Under the pieces are notes generated by a model. The model ran no database searches and was not told the DNA's origin. It was given only the letters and a program-made list of their open reading frames with translations. Both the position numbers and the translations under genes were made by a program. Source: Sorangium cellulosum So0157-2 (GTDB lineage: Bacteria; Myxococcota_A; Polyangia; Polyangiales; Polyangiaceae). From it: a stretch of DNA of 64,000 bases. The DNA is taken from positions 6,559,501 to 6,623,500 of the forward strand of contig NC_021658.1 of assembly GCF_000418325.1 (NCBI RefSeq), in the 5' to 3' direction. The first letter of the stretch is position 1, and every line of letters starts with the position of its first letter. Positions 46,499 to 55,152 of the stretch are shown piece after piece.

Positions 46499-47305
46499 GT
46501 GTTCGGCTTCAGCTTCGGCGAGGTAATGGTGCTCGTCATCGTGGGCATCATCGTGGTCGGCCCACGACGGTTGCCCGCGATGATGCGGTCGGCGGGGAGC
46601 TGGATCGCCAAGCTCCGCCGCATGACCACCGAGCTCCGGACGCAGAGCGGCATCGACGACCTGATCCGCCAGGAGGGGCTGGAGCGCGAGCTCCGCGAGC
46701 TCCGCGCGCTCTCGCGGGTCAACGTGATCGAGACGCTGGTGAAGCCCGTCATGGACGCCGGCACCATCGGCACGGTCGTCTCGGCGACGCCGCGGGTGAG
46801 GCCGCCGGAGCCCGAGCCGCTGGCCGGACGTGCCGCCGGCGCCGCCGCAGAACGTGCCGCCGCTCCGCGAGCGCGAGTACCCGGTCCTCGGCTGCGACGC
46901 CTACGGCGCCGAGATCGAGGAAGCGCCCAAGCCGGCGGACGCGGCCGAGGGCGGAGCCGCCGCGGACGCGGCCGAGGGCGGAGCCGCCGCGGCAGCGGCC
47001 GTCGCCGCGCAGGACGTGATGCTCTTCCTCAAGGACACGCCGCCCGAAGCCCGGCAGTGCGGCGGGATCGGGACATGGTCCATCCCCGCAGCGCAGGTGG
47101 CCGCGTCGTTCTACGTGGACGCGAGGCGGCTCGTGTTCGACCCCGTCACGTCGCGCGTGGGGGCGGAGCCGCCGCGGTAGCGGCGAGCGGCGCGGGGGAC
47201 GCGGCGGCGCCGGCGGCCGCGGCAGCGCCGCAGGGCGCGGCGAGCACGGCAGGGTCCGCGGCGGCGCAGGAGACCGGAGCGACGGGGAACGGAGCGGCGT
47301 CATGA
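46499..47305 (+). CDS. tatB: TatB-like subunit of twin-arginine translocase, apparent frameshifts
   Basis: The GTG start at 46499 gives FGFSFGEVMVLVIVGIIVVG and then PRRLPAMM, the single membrane helix, hinge (GPRRLP) and amphipathic helix of TatA/TatB. From about 46826 coding character moves to the next frame (PPAPPQNVPPLREREYPVLG, then CDAYGAE, LFLKDTPPEARQCGGIGTWS) until a stop at 47180. The original frame is Arg-rich there but regains Ala-rich text and ends at 47305, overlapping tatC by 4 bp. One base too many in GG at 46826 and one missing in the G run at about 47160 would restore a protein of about 268 residues. Confidence 0.75.
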   Translation: MFGFSFGEVMVLVIVGIIVVGPRRLPAMMRSAGSWIAKLRRMTTELRTQSGIDDLIRQEGLERELRELRALSRVNVIETLVKPVMDAGTIGTVVSATPRVRPPEPEPLAGRAAGAAAERAAAPRARVPGPRLRRLRRRDRGSAQAGGRGRGRSRRGRGRGRSRRGSGRRRAGRDALPQGHAARSPAVRRDRDMVHPRSAGGRVVLRGREAARVRPRHVARGGGAAAVAASGAGDAAAPAAAAAPQGAASTAGSAAAQETGATGNGAAS

Positions 47306-48186
47306 GCCAGGAGCAGGCGGCGGCGAAGAGCGGTTCCCCGGGGGCGGCCGACGCGTCCAGCGACGCCGAGGAGCCGATCGAAGACAAGCCGATGTCGTTC
47401 TGGGAGCACCTCGACGAGCTGCGCAAGCGGCTCGTCCGGAGCATCCTCGTCTTCTTCGCGGCCTGCATCGCCGGGTGGGAGGTGCGCGAGAAGCTCCTGC
47501 ACTTCCTGACCGTCCCGTTCGTGCAGGCGTGGCGGGAGCAGAACCTGCCGGGCAACCCCTCGCTCCACTTCGGCGCGCCCGCGGCCGCGTTCGTCGCTTA
47601 CTTCAAGCTGTCGATGATCGGCGGCGCGGCGCTGGCCTCGCCGTTCATCTTCTACCAGCTGTGGGCGTTCGTCGCGCCGGGCCTCTACGCCCGCGAGAAG
47701 CGGTACGTCATCCCGTTCGTCCTGTTCTCGACGCTCCTGTTCGTCGGCGGCGGCCTGTTCGGCTGGCGCGCGGCCTTCCCGATCTCGTTCGGCTACTTCC
47801 TCAGCATGGCCGGCACGGTCGAGGGCGGCGGGGTGACGATCACGCCGACGGTGATGATGGGCGACTACCTGGACTTCGTCGCCCAGCTCCTGCTCGGCTT
47901 CGGGATCATCTTCGAGATCCCGCTCATCGTGCTGTTCCTCTCGATCGCGGGCGTCATCAACTACCTGCAGCTCATCATGTTCGGCCGCTGGTTCGTGTTC
48001 GGCGCCTTCATCCTGGCGGCGATCCTGACGCCGCCGGACATCACCAGCCAGCTCGTCATGGCGGTGCCGATGTGCCTGCTCTACGTGGTCTCGATCGGGC
48101 TCGCGTACGTCTTCGGCAAGCCGCCGACGGACGCCCAGCGCGCCGCGTACAAGAAGCGCAAGGAGAAGGAAGTCTCCCAGGGCTGA
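47302..48186 (+). CDS. tatC: twin-arginine translocase subunit TatC
   Basis: 294 residues with six membrane helices. TatC motifs are SFWEHLDELRKRLVRSILVF at the first helix, LSMIGGAALASPFIFYQLWA with FVAPGLYAREKRYVIPF, FGIIFEIPLIVLFLS and ILTPPDITSQLVMAVPMCLL with YVVSIGLAY. An N-terminal extension of about 30 residues precedes the core. It forms the receptor for twin-arginine signal peptides with TatB. The start overlaps the tatB frame. Confidence 0.96.
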   Translation: MSQEQAAAKSGSPGAADASSDAEEPIEDKPMSFWEHLDELRKRLVRSILVFFAACIAGWEVREKLLHFLTVPFVQAWREQNLPGNPSLHFGAPAAAFVAYFKLSMIGGAALASPFIFYQLWAFVAPGLYAREKRYVIPFVLFSTLLFVGGGLFGWRAAFPISFGYFLSMAGTVEGGGVTITPTVMMGDYLDFVAQLLLGFGIIFEIPLIVLFLSIAGVINYLQLIMFGRWFVFGAFILAAILTPPDITSQLVMAVPMCLLYVVSIGLAYVFGKPPTDAQRAAYKKRKEKEVSQG

Positions 48187-48373
48187 CCGCCAGCGCGGCG
48201 CGGCTCGGGCGGGCGGCGCCGCCTCCGCGCCGCGCCGTCGGCCCTGGCGCACGTCGTCCTCGGCGGCTCGCGCGTCACCGGCGGCGCCGCATCGCCCTCG
48301 ACGGCCGGCGCTTCGCGCGCGGCACCGCGTCGTCCTCGGCAGCCCGCGCCCCGCGCCGTCCGCGCCGCGGACC
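48187..48373. other. GC-rich convergent gap between tatC and lgt
   Basis: 187 bp with no gene-like frame. Several short GC palindromes (for example GGCGGCGCCGCC) could end transcription, but no T-tract is present. Confidence 0.4.
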
Positions 48374-49312
48374 TCAGGCGGCCGGCGCGATCGCCGCGGG
48401 CGCGGCCTTCCGGCTCCGCGCCACGTGGATCGCGATCGCGGCGCCGATCACCGCGACCCCGATGAGCTGCGACGTGGACAGGCCGATGAGGCCCCCCCGG
48501 TCGTCGGCGCGCGCGAACTCGAGCGTGAAGCGCCCGAGCGCGTAGAGGCCGAGGAACGTCGCGAAGACCTGCCCGTCGTACCGCTTCCGCCCGTGCACGT
48601 AGAGCAGGCAGATCGCCGCGATGGCGAACGACATGGCCGACTCGTAGATCTGCGTCGGGTGCACGGGGTGCGACGGCAGGCGCGCGCTCGCGAGCTCGTG
48701 CAGCTTGAACTGCGCCTCGCTCGCGGGGCTGTTCGGCGGGAACGAGAGCCCGAGCGCCCCGTCGGTGCGCTGCCCGAAGCAGCAGCCGGCGAGCAGGCAG
48801 CCCATCCGCCCGAACCCGAGGCCCAGCGGGACGGCGAAGCCCGCCATGTCCGCCGCCTTCCAGAACGGGAACCGATCGCGCTTCAGCAGCCAGTACGCCA
48901 TCGCCGACGCGCCGACGAAGCCGCCGTAGTACGTCAGGCCGCCCGCCCAGAACTTCGCCCACGCCAGGCAATCGCGCTCGGTCGGGTGGCAGACCCCCTT
49001 CGCGGCGTCCCAGACGCCGTGGTACCGCGGCTCGCACAGCGCCTGCTCGACCTTCCAGTCGACGAGCGACGGGTCGGTGCACAGGTGCACGTAATCCCAG
49101 AAGTATCCGTCGGCGAGGACGTGGAGGAGCCGGCCGCCGACGACGCCGGCCAGGAGGCACGCGAGCCCCAGGTCGACGATCACGTCCGGATCCTCGCCGA
49201 TGCGCCGCGCCCACAGGGCGCCGATCGCGGTCGCGAAGAGGAAGCCGGTCAGCAGCAGCAGGAAGTAGGCGGGGAACGCGACGTCGAGCAGGCGGAACAG
49301 CTCGGGCCGCAT
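48374..49312 (-). CDS. lgt: prolipoprotein diacylglyceryl transferase
   Basis: 312 residues with about seven membrane helices. The Lgt signature region is GLGFGRMGCLLAGCCFG, a Cys-rich variant of the usual GRIGNFxNGE, followed by LPSHPVHPTQIYES and GLYALGRFTLEFARADDRGG. HVLADGYFWDYVHLCTDPS and GGLTYYGGFVGA are also conserved. It adds diacylglycerol to the lipobox Cys before LspA cleaves the signal. It lies directly downstream of two lspA genes, fitting one lipoprotein-processing operon. Confidence 0.9.
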   Translation of the reverse strand: MRPELFRLLDVAFPAYFLLLLTGFLFATAIGALWARRIGEDPDVIVDLGLACLLAGVVGGRLLHVLADGYFWDYVHLCTDPSLVDWKVEQALCEPRYHGVWDAAKGVCHPTERDCLAWAKFWAGGLTYYGGFVGASAMAYWLLKRDRFPFWKAADMAGFAVPLGLGFGRMGCLLAGCCFGQRTDGALGLSFPPNSPASEAQFKLHELASARLPSHPVHPTQIYESAMSFAIAAICLLYVHGRKRYDGQVFATFLGLYALGRFTLEFARADDRGGLIGLSTSQLIGVAVIGAAIAIHVARSRKAAPAAIAPAA

Positions 49313-49314
49313 GG

Positions 49315-50070
49315 TCAGCCCGCCGACGCCTTCGCCCCGGAGGGCTTCCCCGCGAGCTCGGGGCGCTGCGGGGAGAACATGTCGATCGCCATCAGCCCGA
49401 CGCCCACGACGATCGCGATGTCGGCCACGTTGAACGTCGGCCACACGAACGTCGGCGTGAACCGCACCTGGATGAAGTCGATGACGTACCCGTAACGGAT
49501 CCGGTCGACGAGGTTCCCGAGCGCGCCGCCGAGCACGAGCGGCAGCCCCCACTTGAGCGCGATCTGCGAGGGGTGGAGCTTGCGGTACAGCGAGACGATG
49601 AAGACGATCGCGGCGAGCGAGACGACGAGGAAGAACGGGCGGCGGATCGCCTCGCTCTCGTCGCCCAGGATGCCCCACGCCCCGCCGTGGTTCTTCGCGA
49701 AGATCAGGTTCAGGTGATCGGGGATGACCTCGATCTTCCGGAGCGCGAGCGGCCGGGGCGCGTCGGCGAGGTCCGCGAGCGCCCGCGGCTCCAGCCGGTC
49801 CTTGGCCCACCACTTCGTGCCGAGGTCGGCGGCCAGCGTGACGGCCGACACGGCGAGCAGGAACACGTACGACGGCCGGTAGGTCGGCTTCGCGGGCGCG
49901 ACCACATCGTCGGCGTCGTCCTCCAGCGAGGAGCCGCGCCCCTCGGGGTCGCGCTCGCCGGCGGCCAGCGGCTCGCCTTCTGGCGCCTTCACGGGCGCGG
50001 CGCGGTCCGGCTCCGCATCGGCACCCTCGGTCTTCACGGCAGCATCTCGCGGCGTCGCGTCGTCAGTCAT
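49315..50070 (-). CDS. lspA: lipoprotein signal peptidase II (copy 1)
   Basis: 251 residues. The catalytic Asp pair is in GALGNLVDRIRYGYVIDFIQ and FNVADIAIV. Other LspA motifs are AADLGTKWWAKDRLE and KNHGGAWGIL. An acidic N-terminal extension of about 68 residues precedes the first helix and is absent from the second copy. It is 2 bp upstream of lgt. It cleaves the signal peptides of diacylglyceryl-modified prolipoproteins. Confidence 0.94.
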   Translation of the reverse strand: MTDDATPRDAAVKTEGADAEPDRAAPVKAPEGEPLAAGERDPEGRGSSLEDDADDVVAPAKPTYRPSYVFLLAVSAVTLAADLGTKWWAKDRLEPRALADLADAPRPLALRKIEVIPDHLNLIFAKNHGGAWGILGDESEAIRRPFFLVVSLAAIVFIVSLYRKLHPSQIALKWGLPLVLGGALGNLVDRIRYGYVIDFIQVRFTPTFVWPTFNVADIAIVVGVGLMAIDMFSPQRPELAGKPSGAKASAG

Positions 50071-50256
50071 GCGGAGCGCGTTCCTCTACGACAAACCGAG
50101 CTCTCCGGCAAAGGCTTCCCTCCGGGCGCGCCGTCTCGCCCGTCTGCCCTGTGCGCCCTCGCCCGTCTCGCGCGTCGTCATGCCGAGCTTCTCGGGCGTG
50201 CGCGCGCAGCCCGATCTCTGGCCGCGCGCCGCGCGCCGCGCGGCCGCCTCGGCCCA

Positions 50257-50940
50257 TCAGCCGGCCGGCGGGGCGGGCGGAGGCGCTTCCGTCGATAGCG
50301 GAGGAGCGGCGTCGCCGCCCGCCTGGCCGCCGGGCGCCCCGCCCGGCGCTGACGAGGGAGCGCTCGCGTTGCGGGCGGAGGCGATCATGTCCGTGGACAT
50401 GAGGATGACGCCGGCGACGATCGCGATGTCGGCGACGTTGAACGTCGGCCAGTGAAACTCCTGGCCGCCGCGGATCACGTAGACGTCGATGAAGTCGATG
50501 ACCCAGCCGTAGCGGATCCGGTCGACCAGGTTGCCCATCGCGCCGCCGAGCGCCAGCGCGAGCCCCCACTTCATCGCGGCCTGGTCCTTGTGGACGCGCC
50601 GGTAGATCGAGACGATGAAGACGATCGCCGCGGCGGAGACGAACAGGAAGAACGGCCGCCGCAGGCCGTCCGGGAGGCTGCGGAGGAAGCTCCAGGCGCC
50701 GCCCGGGTTCTGCGCGAAGATGAAATCCAGGTGGTCCGGGATGACCGTGAAGATCTTCGGGCCCGACCGCTTCGCGTCGAACCCGGCGAGCCGCGCGTGC
50801 GCCCACGCCTTCGTCGCCAGATCGGCGGCGCACGAGACGAGCGACACGACGGCCAGGAAGGCGAACGAGGCGCGCTCGCCCGGGGGGAGCTCGTCCGGGA
50901 GGAGTGCAGCGGGCGACGCCTGCGGTGCGCCAGAGGACAT
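50257..50940 (-). CDS. lspA: lipoprotein signal peptidase II (copy 2)
   Basis: 227 residues. Catalytic Asp residues lie in GAMGNLVDRIRYGWVIDFID and FNVADIAIV; substrate-side motif QNPGGAWSFL. The core is closely similar to copy 1, while the N-terminus is short and the tail is Gly/Pro-rich (GGAPGGQAGGDAAPP). An ATG at 50940 or GTG at 50943 starts it. Tandem lspA paralogues are known in myxobacteria, where extra copies can give resistance to LspA-targeting antibiotics. Confidence 0.93.
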   Translation of the reverse strand: MSSGAPQASPAALLPDELPPGERASFAFLAVVSLVSCAADLATKAWAHARLAGFDAKRSGPKIFTVIPDHLDFIFAQNPGGAWSFLRSLPDGLRRPFFLFVSAAAIVFIVSIYRRVHKDQAAMKWGLALALGGAMGNLVDRIRYGWVIDFIDVYVIRGGQEFHWPTFNVADIAIVAGVILMSTDMIASARNASAPSSAPGGAPGGQAGGDAAPPLSTEAPPPAPPAG

Positions 50941-51041
50941 CACCTTCGCTTCTACGCGATGGCGCCGCGCGGAGCAAACGGCCCGGAGCAGGGCGACGCC
51001 GTCCGCCGGCCGTCCCCGCGCCGCCTGCGCCCTCCGCTGTC

Positions 51042-51075
51042 GTCCGTCGCGTCCGTCGCGTCCGTCGCGTCCGTT
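51042..51075. repeat. tandem repeat of GTCCGTCGC 9-mers
   Basis: About three and a half copies of the 9-mer GTCCGTCGC upstream of lspA copy 2. A second small repeat, CTCCGGGCGCGGTTCACCGC, occurs twice (about 51108 and 51141). Both lie in the 210-bp region between lspA and the next lipoprotein gene. Confidence 0.8.
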
Positions 51076-51154
51076 ACCCTGCCCGTCGGCCGCGCGGCGC
51101 CCTGCCCGCTCCGGGCGCGGTTCACCGCCTCTGTCGCGCCGCTCCGGGCGCGGT

Positions 51155-51667
51155 TCACCGCCCGTCCAGGATCGTCAGCGAGCGCTCCGGGGCGCGCGTC
51201 AGCGAGCGCTCCGGGGTGCGCGCCCGGGCCGGCGCCTTCGGCGGCTGCGTCGGTTTGCCCGGCTCGGGCGGCTCCGCCGCGTCGGTCGGCGGCGCCCCCT
51301 TCCTGCGCAGCGCCAGCTGCACCTCGGCGTACGCCTGGAGGGCCGCGCCCCGCTGCCGCTCCGCGGCCGCCGTGCGCCCGAGCGCGTCGGCCAGCTGCGC
51401 CCGGCGCCCCGCGAGGTACGCGAGATCCCTCGCCTCGGCGAGCTCCCTCCCCGCGGCGAACGCGCGCTCCGCGCGCTCCAGCGCCTCGCCGGCGCCCTCC
51501 AGATCCGCGGCCGCGAGCTCCGCCGCCGCGCCCGCTCGGGCGCGCGCGTAGCTCTCCCGCGCGCTGATGAGCTCCTTCGGCGGCAGCGGGGCGCTCGCGC
51601 ACCCCAAGAGGCCGCCGAGGAGCAGCATGGCCACCGTCGTGGCCGCCATCCTCGGGTTGCATCGCAT
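51155..51667 (-). CDS. DUF4398-type helical lipoprotein
   Basis: 170 residues. Lipobox LLGCAS near residue 23, then a predicted helical pair with LISARESYARARAGAAAELA, EGAGEALERAERAFAAGREL and ARDLAYLAGRRAQLADALGR, as in DUF4398 lipoproteins often found next to OmpA-type proteins. The C-terminus is Pro-rich with a short duplicated text (RTPERSLTRAPERSLT). It is paired with a similar gene 26 bp upstream. The function is probably envelope structure. Confidence 0.7.
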   Translation of the reverse strand: MRCNPRMAATTVAMLLLGGLLGCASAPLPPKELISARESYARARAGAAAELAAADLEGAGEALERAERAFAAGRELAEARDLAYLAGRRAQLADALGRTAAAERQRGAALQAYAEVQLALRRKGAPPTDAAEPPEPGKPTQPPKAPARARTPERSLTRAPERSLTILDGR

Positions 51668-51693
51668 GGTTCCGCGCCTCCTCCCGCGCGCCC

Positions 51694-52047
51694 CTACCGG
51701 AGCCGCTGATGGATGAATCCGACCTCCCCGACCGCCTCGCGCGCGCGCGCCTGGGCCCGCGCCTCCCGCGCGAGGGCCATGGCGAGCTCCGCGTCCGCCT
51801 GCGCGCGCAGGAGCATGCGCCGCGCCCGATCGGCCACGCCCTCGGCCGACAGCCGCCTCGCGCGCTCCACCTGCTCCCTGGCGAGGCGCAGGTGGACGTC
51901 CGCCAGCGGGACCTCGTCGGCGCCGCCCTCCTCGGCGGCCCGGATCATCGCCTCCGAGGCGACGACCCGCTCGCCGAACGTCGCCGTGCGCGCGGCGCAC
52001 CCCGCCGCCGACGCGCCGAGGAGCGTCAAGATCACTGCCTTTCTCAT
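51694..52047 (-). CDS. DUF4398-type helical lipoprotein, paralogue
   Basis: 117 residues from ATG 52047 (GAGGTG upstream); a GTG at 52056 is an alternative. Signal MRKAVILTLLGASAAGCAAR with lipobox AAGC. The mature part is almost all helix: EVPLADVHLRLAREQVERAR and RMLLRAQADAELAMALAREA. It is probably co-transcribed with the next gene. Confidence 0.72.
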   Translation of the reverse strand: MRKAVILTLLGASAAGCAARTATFGERVVASEAMIRAAEEGGADEVPLADVHLRLAREQVERARRLSAEGVADRARRMLLRAQADAELAMALAREARAQARAREAVGEVGFIHQRLR

Positions 52048-52584
52048 GTGCGACACCTCGTGGCCAGCCCCGGACGAGCGATCGCGCGGAGCAGGCGGGG
52101 CAAAGAGCGATGTGGACCTCGACTCCGGATCTCCGTCGGATCTCCGTCGCCGGTCGGCTCTCCCTCAGGCAACCAGCACACCAGGCCTGCCCGCGGTGGG
52201 GCTCTGCCTGAGCGCCCCCGCGCGGCGCGCCGCCCGGCGTCCGTCGGTGCAGCAGGATCGCCGGGCGCGCTGAGACGTCGGCTCACGCGCCGTATCCGCG
52301 CTGCCCAACCGTTGCGCGCAAACGAGCCATTCGCCGCCGCGCGCCGCGCGAGCAGCGCCCCCACGGCGGGAGGGCCGCCGAGCTCCGAGTTCGCTCGAGG
52401 ACACGAGCGCTCCCCGCTCCCCTGTACGCGCGCCTGCCCTGCCCGCCCTCGCCCTCCCCAGCGCCGATCCGCGGCGCCGCCCGCCCGAATCGGGTGCGGC
52501 AGCTTCCCACAGATCCACCCATCGCGCCCACCCGCGCCCGATCCGGTTGAGCGACACGGCGCATCTGTTTAGTATGCCGGCGTC
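52048..52584. other. divergent intergenic region, no gene recognised
   Basis: About 540 bp between the divergent lipoprotein and helicase genes. Frames on both strands are Arg/Ala/Pro-rich and without recognisable domains. A small repeat GGATCTCCGTC occurs twice near 52130-52150. A weakly AT-rich patch, GTTGAGCGACACGGCGCATC followed by TGTTTAGTATGC, at about 52547-52578 may hold the helicase promoter. Confidence 0.4.
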
Positions 52585-54981
52585 ATGCCGTCGCCCCCCT
52601 GGAAGATCGAGACCGGCGTCGAGAGCGTCATCGCGTCGTGGCTCGCGTCGGGCTACGTTCGCCCTTGTTTCACCGCGGATCGCGAGATGCCGCCGGCCGA
52701 GGCGCGCACCGCGCCGATGCCCGAGGCGCTCTCGCCGGCGCTGCGCGGCGCCCTGGAGCGGCGCGGCATCTCGCGGCTCTACGACCACCAGGCCCAGGCC
52801 TTCACGGCGGCCCGCGCGGCGCGCGGCGCGGCGGAGGCCGCGCAGGCCGGGCGGCACGTGGTCGTCGCGACGCCCACGGCGAGCGGCAAGAGCCTCTGCT
52901 TCCACCTCCCGGTGCTCGACGCGCTGGCGGAGGGCGCCGCGTCGGGCCAGGGCGGCAGCGCGATCTACCTGTACCCGACCAAGGCGCTCGCCCGGGACCA
53001 GGAGGCCGGGCTGCACGCGCTCATCCGCGAGGCGGGGCTCACGATCCCGGCCATCGTCTACGACGGGGACACGCCGGGCGACGCGCGGCGGGCGGCGCGC
53101 GAGCGCAGCCCCATCGTCATGACCAACCCCGACATGCTCCACGCGGGGATCCTGCCGCACCACGCGCACTGGGCGCGGACGTTCCAGCGCCTGCGCTACG
53201 TCGTGCTGGACGAGCTCCACACCTACCGCGGCGTGTTCGGCTCGCACGTCGCCCACGTGCTCGCCCGGCTGCGCCGCGTCGCCGCCTTCCACGGCTCGAG
53301 CCCGACGTTCCTCTGCGCGACGGCGACCATCGGCAACCCGCGGGCGCACGCCGCGCGCCTCCTCGGCATCGCCGAGGACGAGATCGAGCTCATCGACGAG
53401 TCGGGCGCCCCGCGCGGGCCGCGGCGCTTCTTCCTGTACAACCCGCCCGTCGTGAACGCGGAGCTCGGGGTGCGCGCCAGCACGCTGAAGAGCGCGGTCC
53501 GCCTCGCCGGGGATCTCGCGCGGGCCCGCGTGCCGACGCTGGTGTTCGGCCAGTCGCGCAACTCGGTCGAGATCATGCTGAAGTACCTGCGCGAGGGCGT
53601 CGGCAAGGAGATCGGGGCGGAGGACGCGATCATGGCGTACCGCGGCGGCTACCTCCCGGAGACGCGCCGCCGGGTCGAGCGGGGGCTCCGCGAGGGCGAG
53701 ATCCTCTGCGTCGTGGCCACGAACGCGCTCGAGCTCGGCATCGACATCGGCGAGCTCGACGCGGTGATCTGCGCCGGCTATCCCGGGTCGGTCGCGGAGA
53801 CGTGGCAGCGCTTCGGCCGCGCGGGCCGGCGCGGCAAGACGAGCATCGCCGTCCTGTGCGCGACGAGCGCGGCGCTCGACCAGTACCTCGCGCGGAACCC
53901 GAGCTACCTGCTCGAGCGCGGGGCCGAGTCGGCCCGGATCGATCCGCAGAACACCGAGATCCTGGTGCAGCACCTCAAGTGCGCGGCGTTCGAGCTGCCG
54001 TTCCTCAAGGGGGAGTCCTACGCGGCGATGCCGGCGGACGACACCGTCGCGGCGCTCCGCTTCCTCCAGGACAACGGGGTCGTCCACGAGTCGAACGATC
54101 GCTTTCACTGGGCGACCGACGCCTATCCGGCGAACCACGTGAGCCTGCGCTCGGTGGGCTGGGACAACTTCGTCATCATCGACAAGGCGCACGGCAAGAC
54201 GCTGGCGGAGCTCGACTGGCGCGCCGCGCCGACGATGCTCCACGAACAGGCCATCTACCAGCACGACGGCGAGCAGTATCAGGTCGAGCGGCTCGACTAC
54301 GAGAACCACAAGGCCTTCGTGACGAAGGTCGTCCCCGACTATTTCACGACCGCGCTCACCCATCGAAAGGTGAGCATCCTCGACGAGAGCGAGAGCGCCC
54401 CGCTCGGCCGGGCGACCGCCTCGTTCGGCGAGGTGAGCATCGTGGAGAAGGTGGTCGGGTACAAGAAGATCAAGTTCTACACGCACGAGAACACGGGGTA
54501 TGGCGACGTGCGGCTGCCCGACATCCAGATGCACACGACCTCGTTCTGGCTCACCGTGCCCGAGGCGCTGTGCGAGGAGCTCGGCCTCGGCCGCGCGACC
54601 GCGATCGACGGCCTGCGCGGGATCGCGCGGGCGCTGGAGACGGTCGCGACGCTCTCGCTGATGTGCGATCCGCGGGACATCGGCCAGACGCTCGAGGACG
54701 GGAGCGAGGCGCGGGCGCCGGACGTCCCGCCCGGCGCCGAGCGGGCCGGGGTCTTCGATCCGACGCTGTTCCTGTTCGACAACGTGCCCGGCGGCGTCGG
54801 CCTGTCCGAGCGCATCTACGAGCAGCGCGACGAGCTCCTCGCGCGCACGCGGCAGCTCATCGCGGGGTGCGGCTGCGACCAGGCCGGCTGCCCGCTGTGC
54901 GTCGGCGCGACGGAGACCATCGACGCCAAGCGCAAGCGCGCGGCGCTCGGGCTCCTCGAGATCTTGCTCCACCAGGCCTGA
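52585..54981 (+). CDS. DEAD/DEAH-type DNA helicase with DUF1998, MrfA/Hrq1-like
   Basis: 798 residues. Helicase motifs: Walker A TPTASGKSLCFHLP, Ia YPTKALARDQ, II LDELHTYRG (DELH), III CATATIGNPRAHA, IV LVFGQSRNSVEIML, V ATNALELGIDIG and VI ETWQRFGRAGRRGK. The C-terminal DUF1998 region carries the metal-binding Cys set CGCDQAGCPLC at about 762-772. Bacillus MrfA and yeast Hrq1 with this layout unwind DNA 3'-5' in repair of mitomycin or crosslink damage. The gene stands alone. Confidence 0.93.
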   Translation: MPSPPWKIETGVESVIASWLASGYVRPCFTADREMPPAEARTAPMPEALSPALRGALERRGISRLYDHQAQAFTAARAARGAAEAAQAGRHVVVATPTASGKSLCFHLPVLDALAEGAASGQGGSAIYLYPTKALARDQEAGLHALIREAGLTIPAIVYDGDTPGDARRAARERSPIVMTNPDMLHAGILPHHAHWARTFQRLRYVVLDELHTYRGVFGSHVAHVLARLRRVAAFHGSSPTFLCATATIGNPRAHAARLLGIAEDEIELIDESGAPRGPRRFFLYNPPVVNAELGVRASTLKSAVRLAGDLARARVPTLVFGQSRNSVEIMLKYLREGVGKEIGAEDAIMAYRGGYLPETRRRVERGLREGEILCVVATNALELGIDIGELDAVICAGYPGSVAETWQRFGRAGRRGKTSIAVLCATSAALDQYLARNPSYLLERGAESARIDPQNTEILVQHLKCAAFELPFLKGESYAAMPADDTVAALRFLQDNGVVHESNDRFHWATDAYPANHVSLRSVGWDNFVIIDKAHGKTLAELDWRAAPTMLHEQAIYQHDGEQYQVERLDYENHKAFVTKVVPDYFTTALTHRKVSILDESESAPLGRATASFGEVSIVEKVVGYKKIKFYTHENTGYGDVRLPDIQMHTTSFWLTVPEALCEELGLGRATAIDGLRGIARALETVATLSLMCDPRDIGQTLEDGSEARAPDVPPGAERAGVFDPTLFLFDNVPGGVGLSERIYEQRDELLARTRQLIAGCGCDQAGCPLCVGATETIDAKRKRAALGLLEILLHQA

Positions 54982-55010
54982 GGCGCGGGCCGCCAGCGGG
55001 GAAGAAGATT

Positions 55011-55113
55011 GAACCACAGAGACACAGAGGGCACAGAGGAGAGAGGGAGAGAAGAATAAAAAGCGCTGTTTCTCTCCTTACTCCTGTTCTCTCCTCTGTG
55101 CCCTCTGTGGTTC
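55011..55113. terminator. ACAGAG-type inverted repeat between convergent genes
   Basis: Left arm GAACCACAGAGACACAGAGG with GCACAGAGGAGAG; right arm CTCTCCTCTGTGCCCTCTGT with GGTTC. The two arms pair almost perfectly except for one extra ACACAGAG unit. The loop is unusually AT-rich for this DNA (AGAATAAAAAGCG). It lies between the helicase and SDR stops. Confidence 0.7.
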
Positions 55114-55152
55114 GCTCTCTCACGCATCCAGGGGAGAGCCCTGCGACGCGGC

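Noticed and set aside
53223..53633. minus-strand frame inside the helicase gene
   Set aside because: Ser/Arg-rich antisense frame with no features; the helicase motifs are continuous across it.
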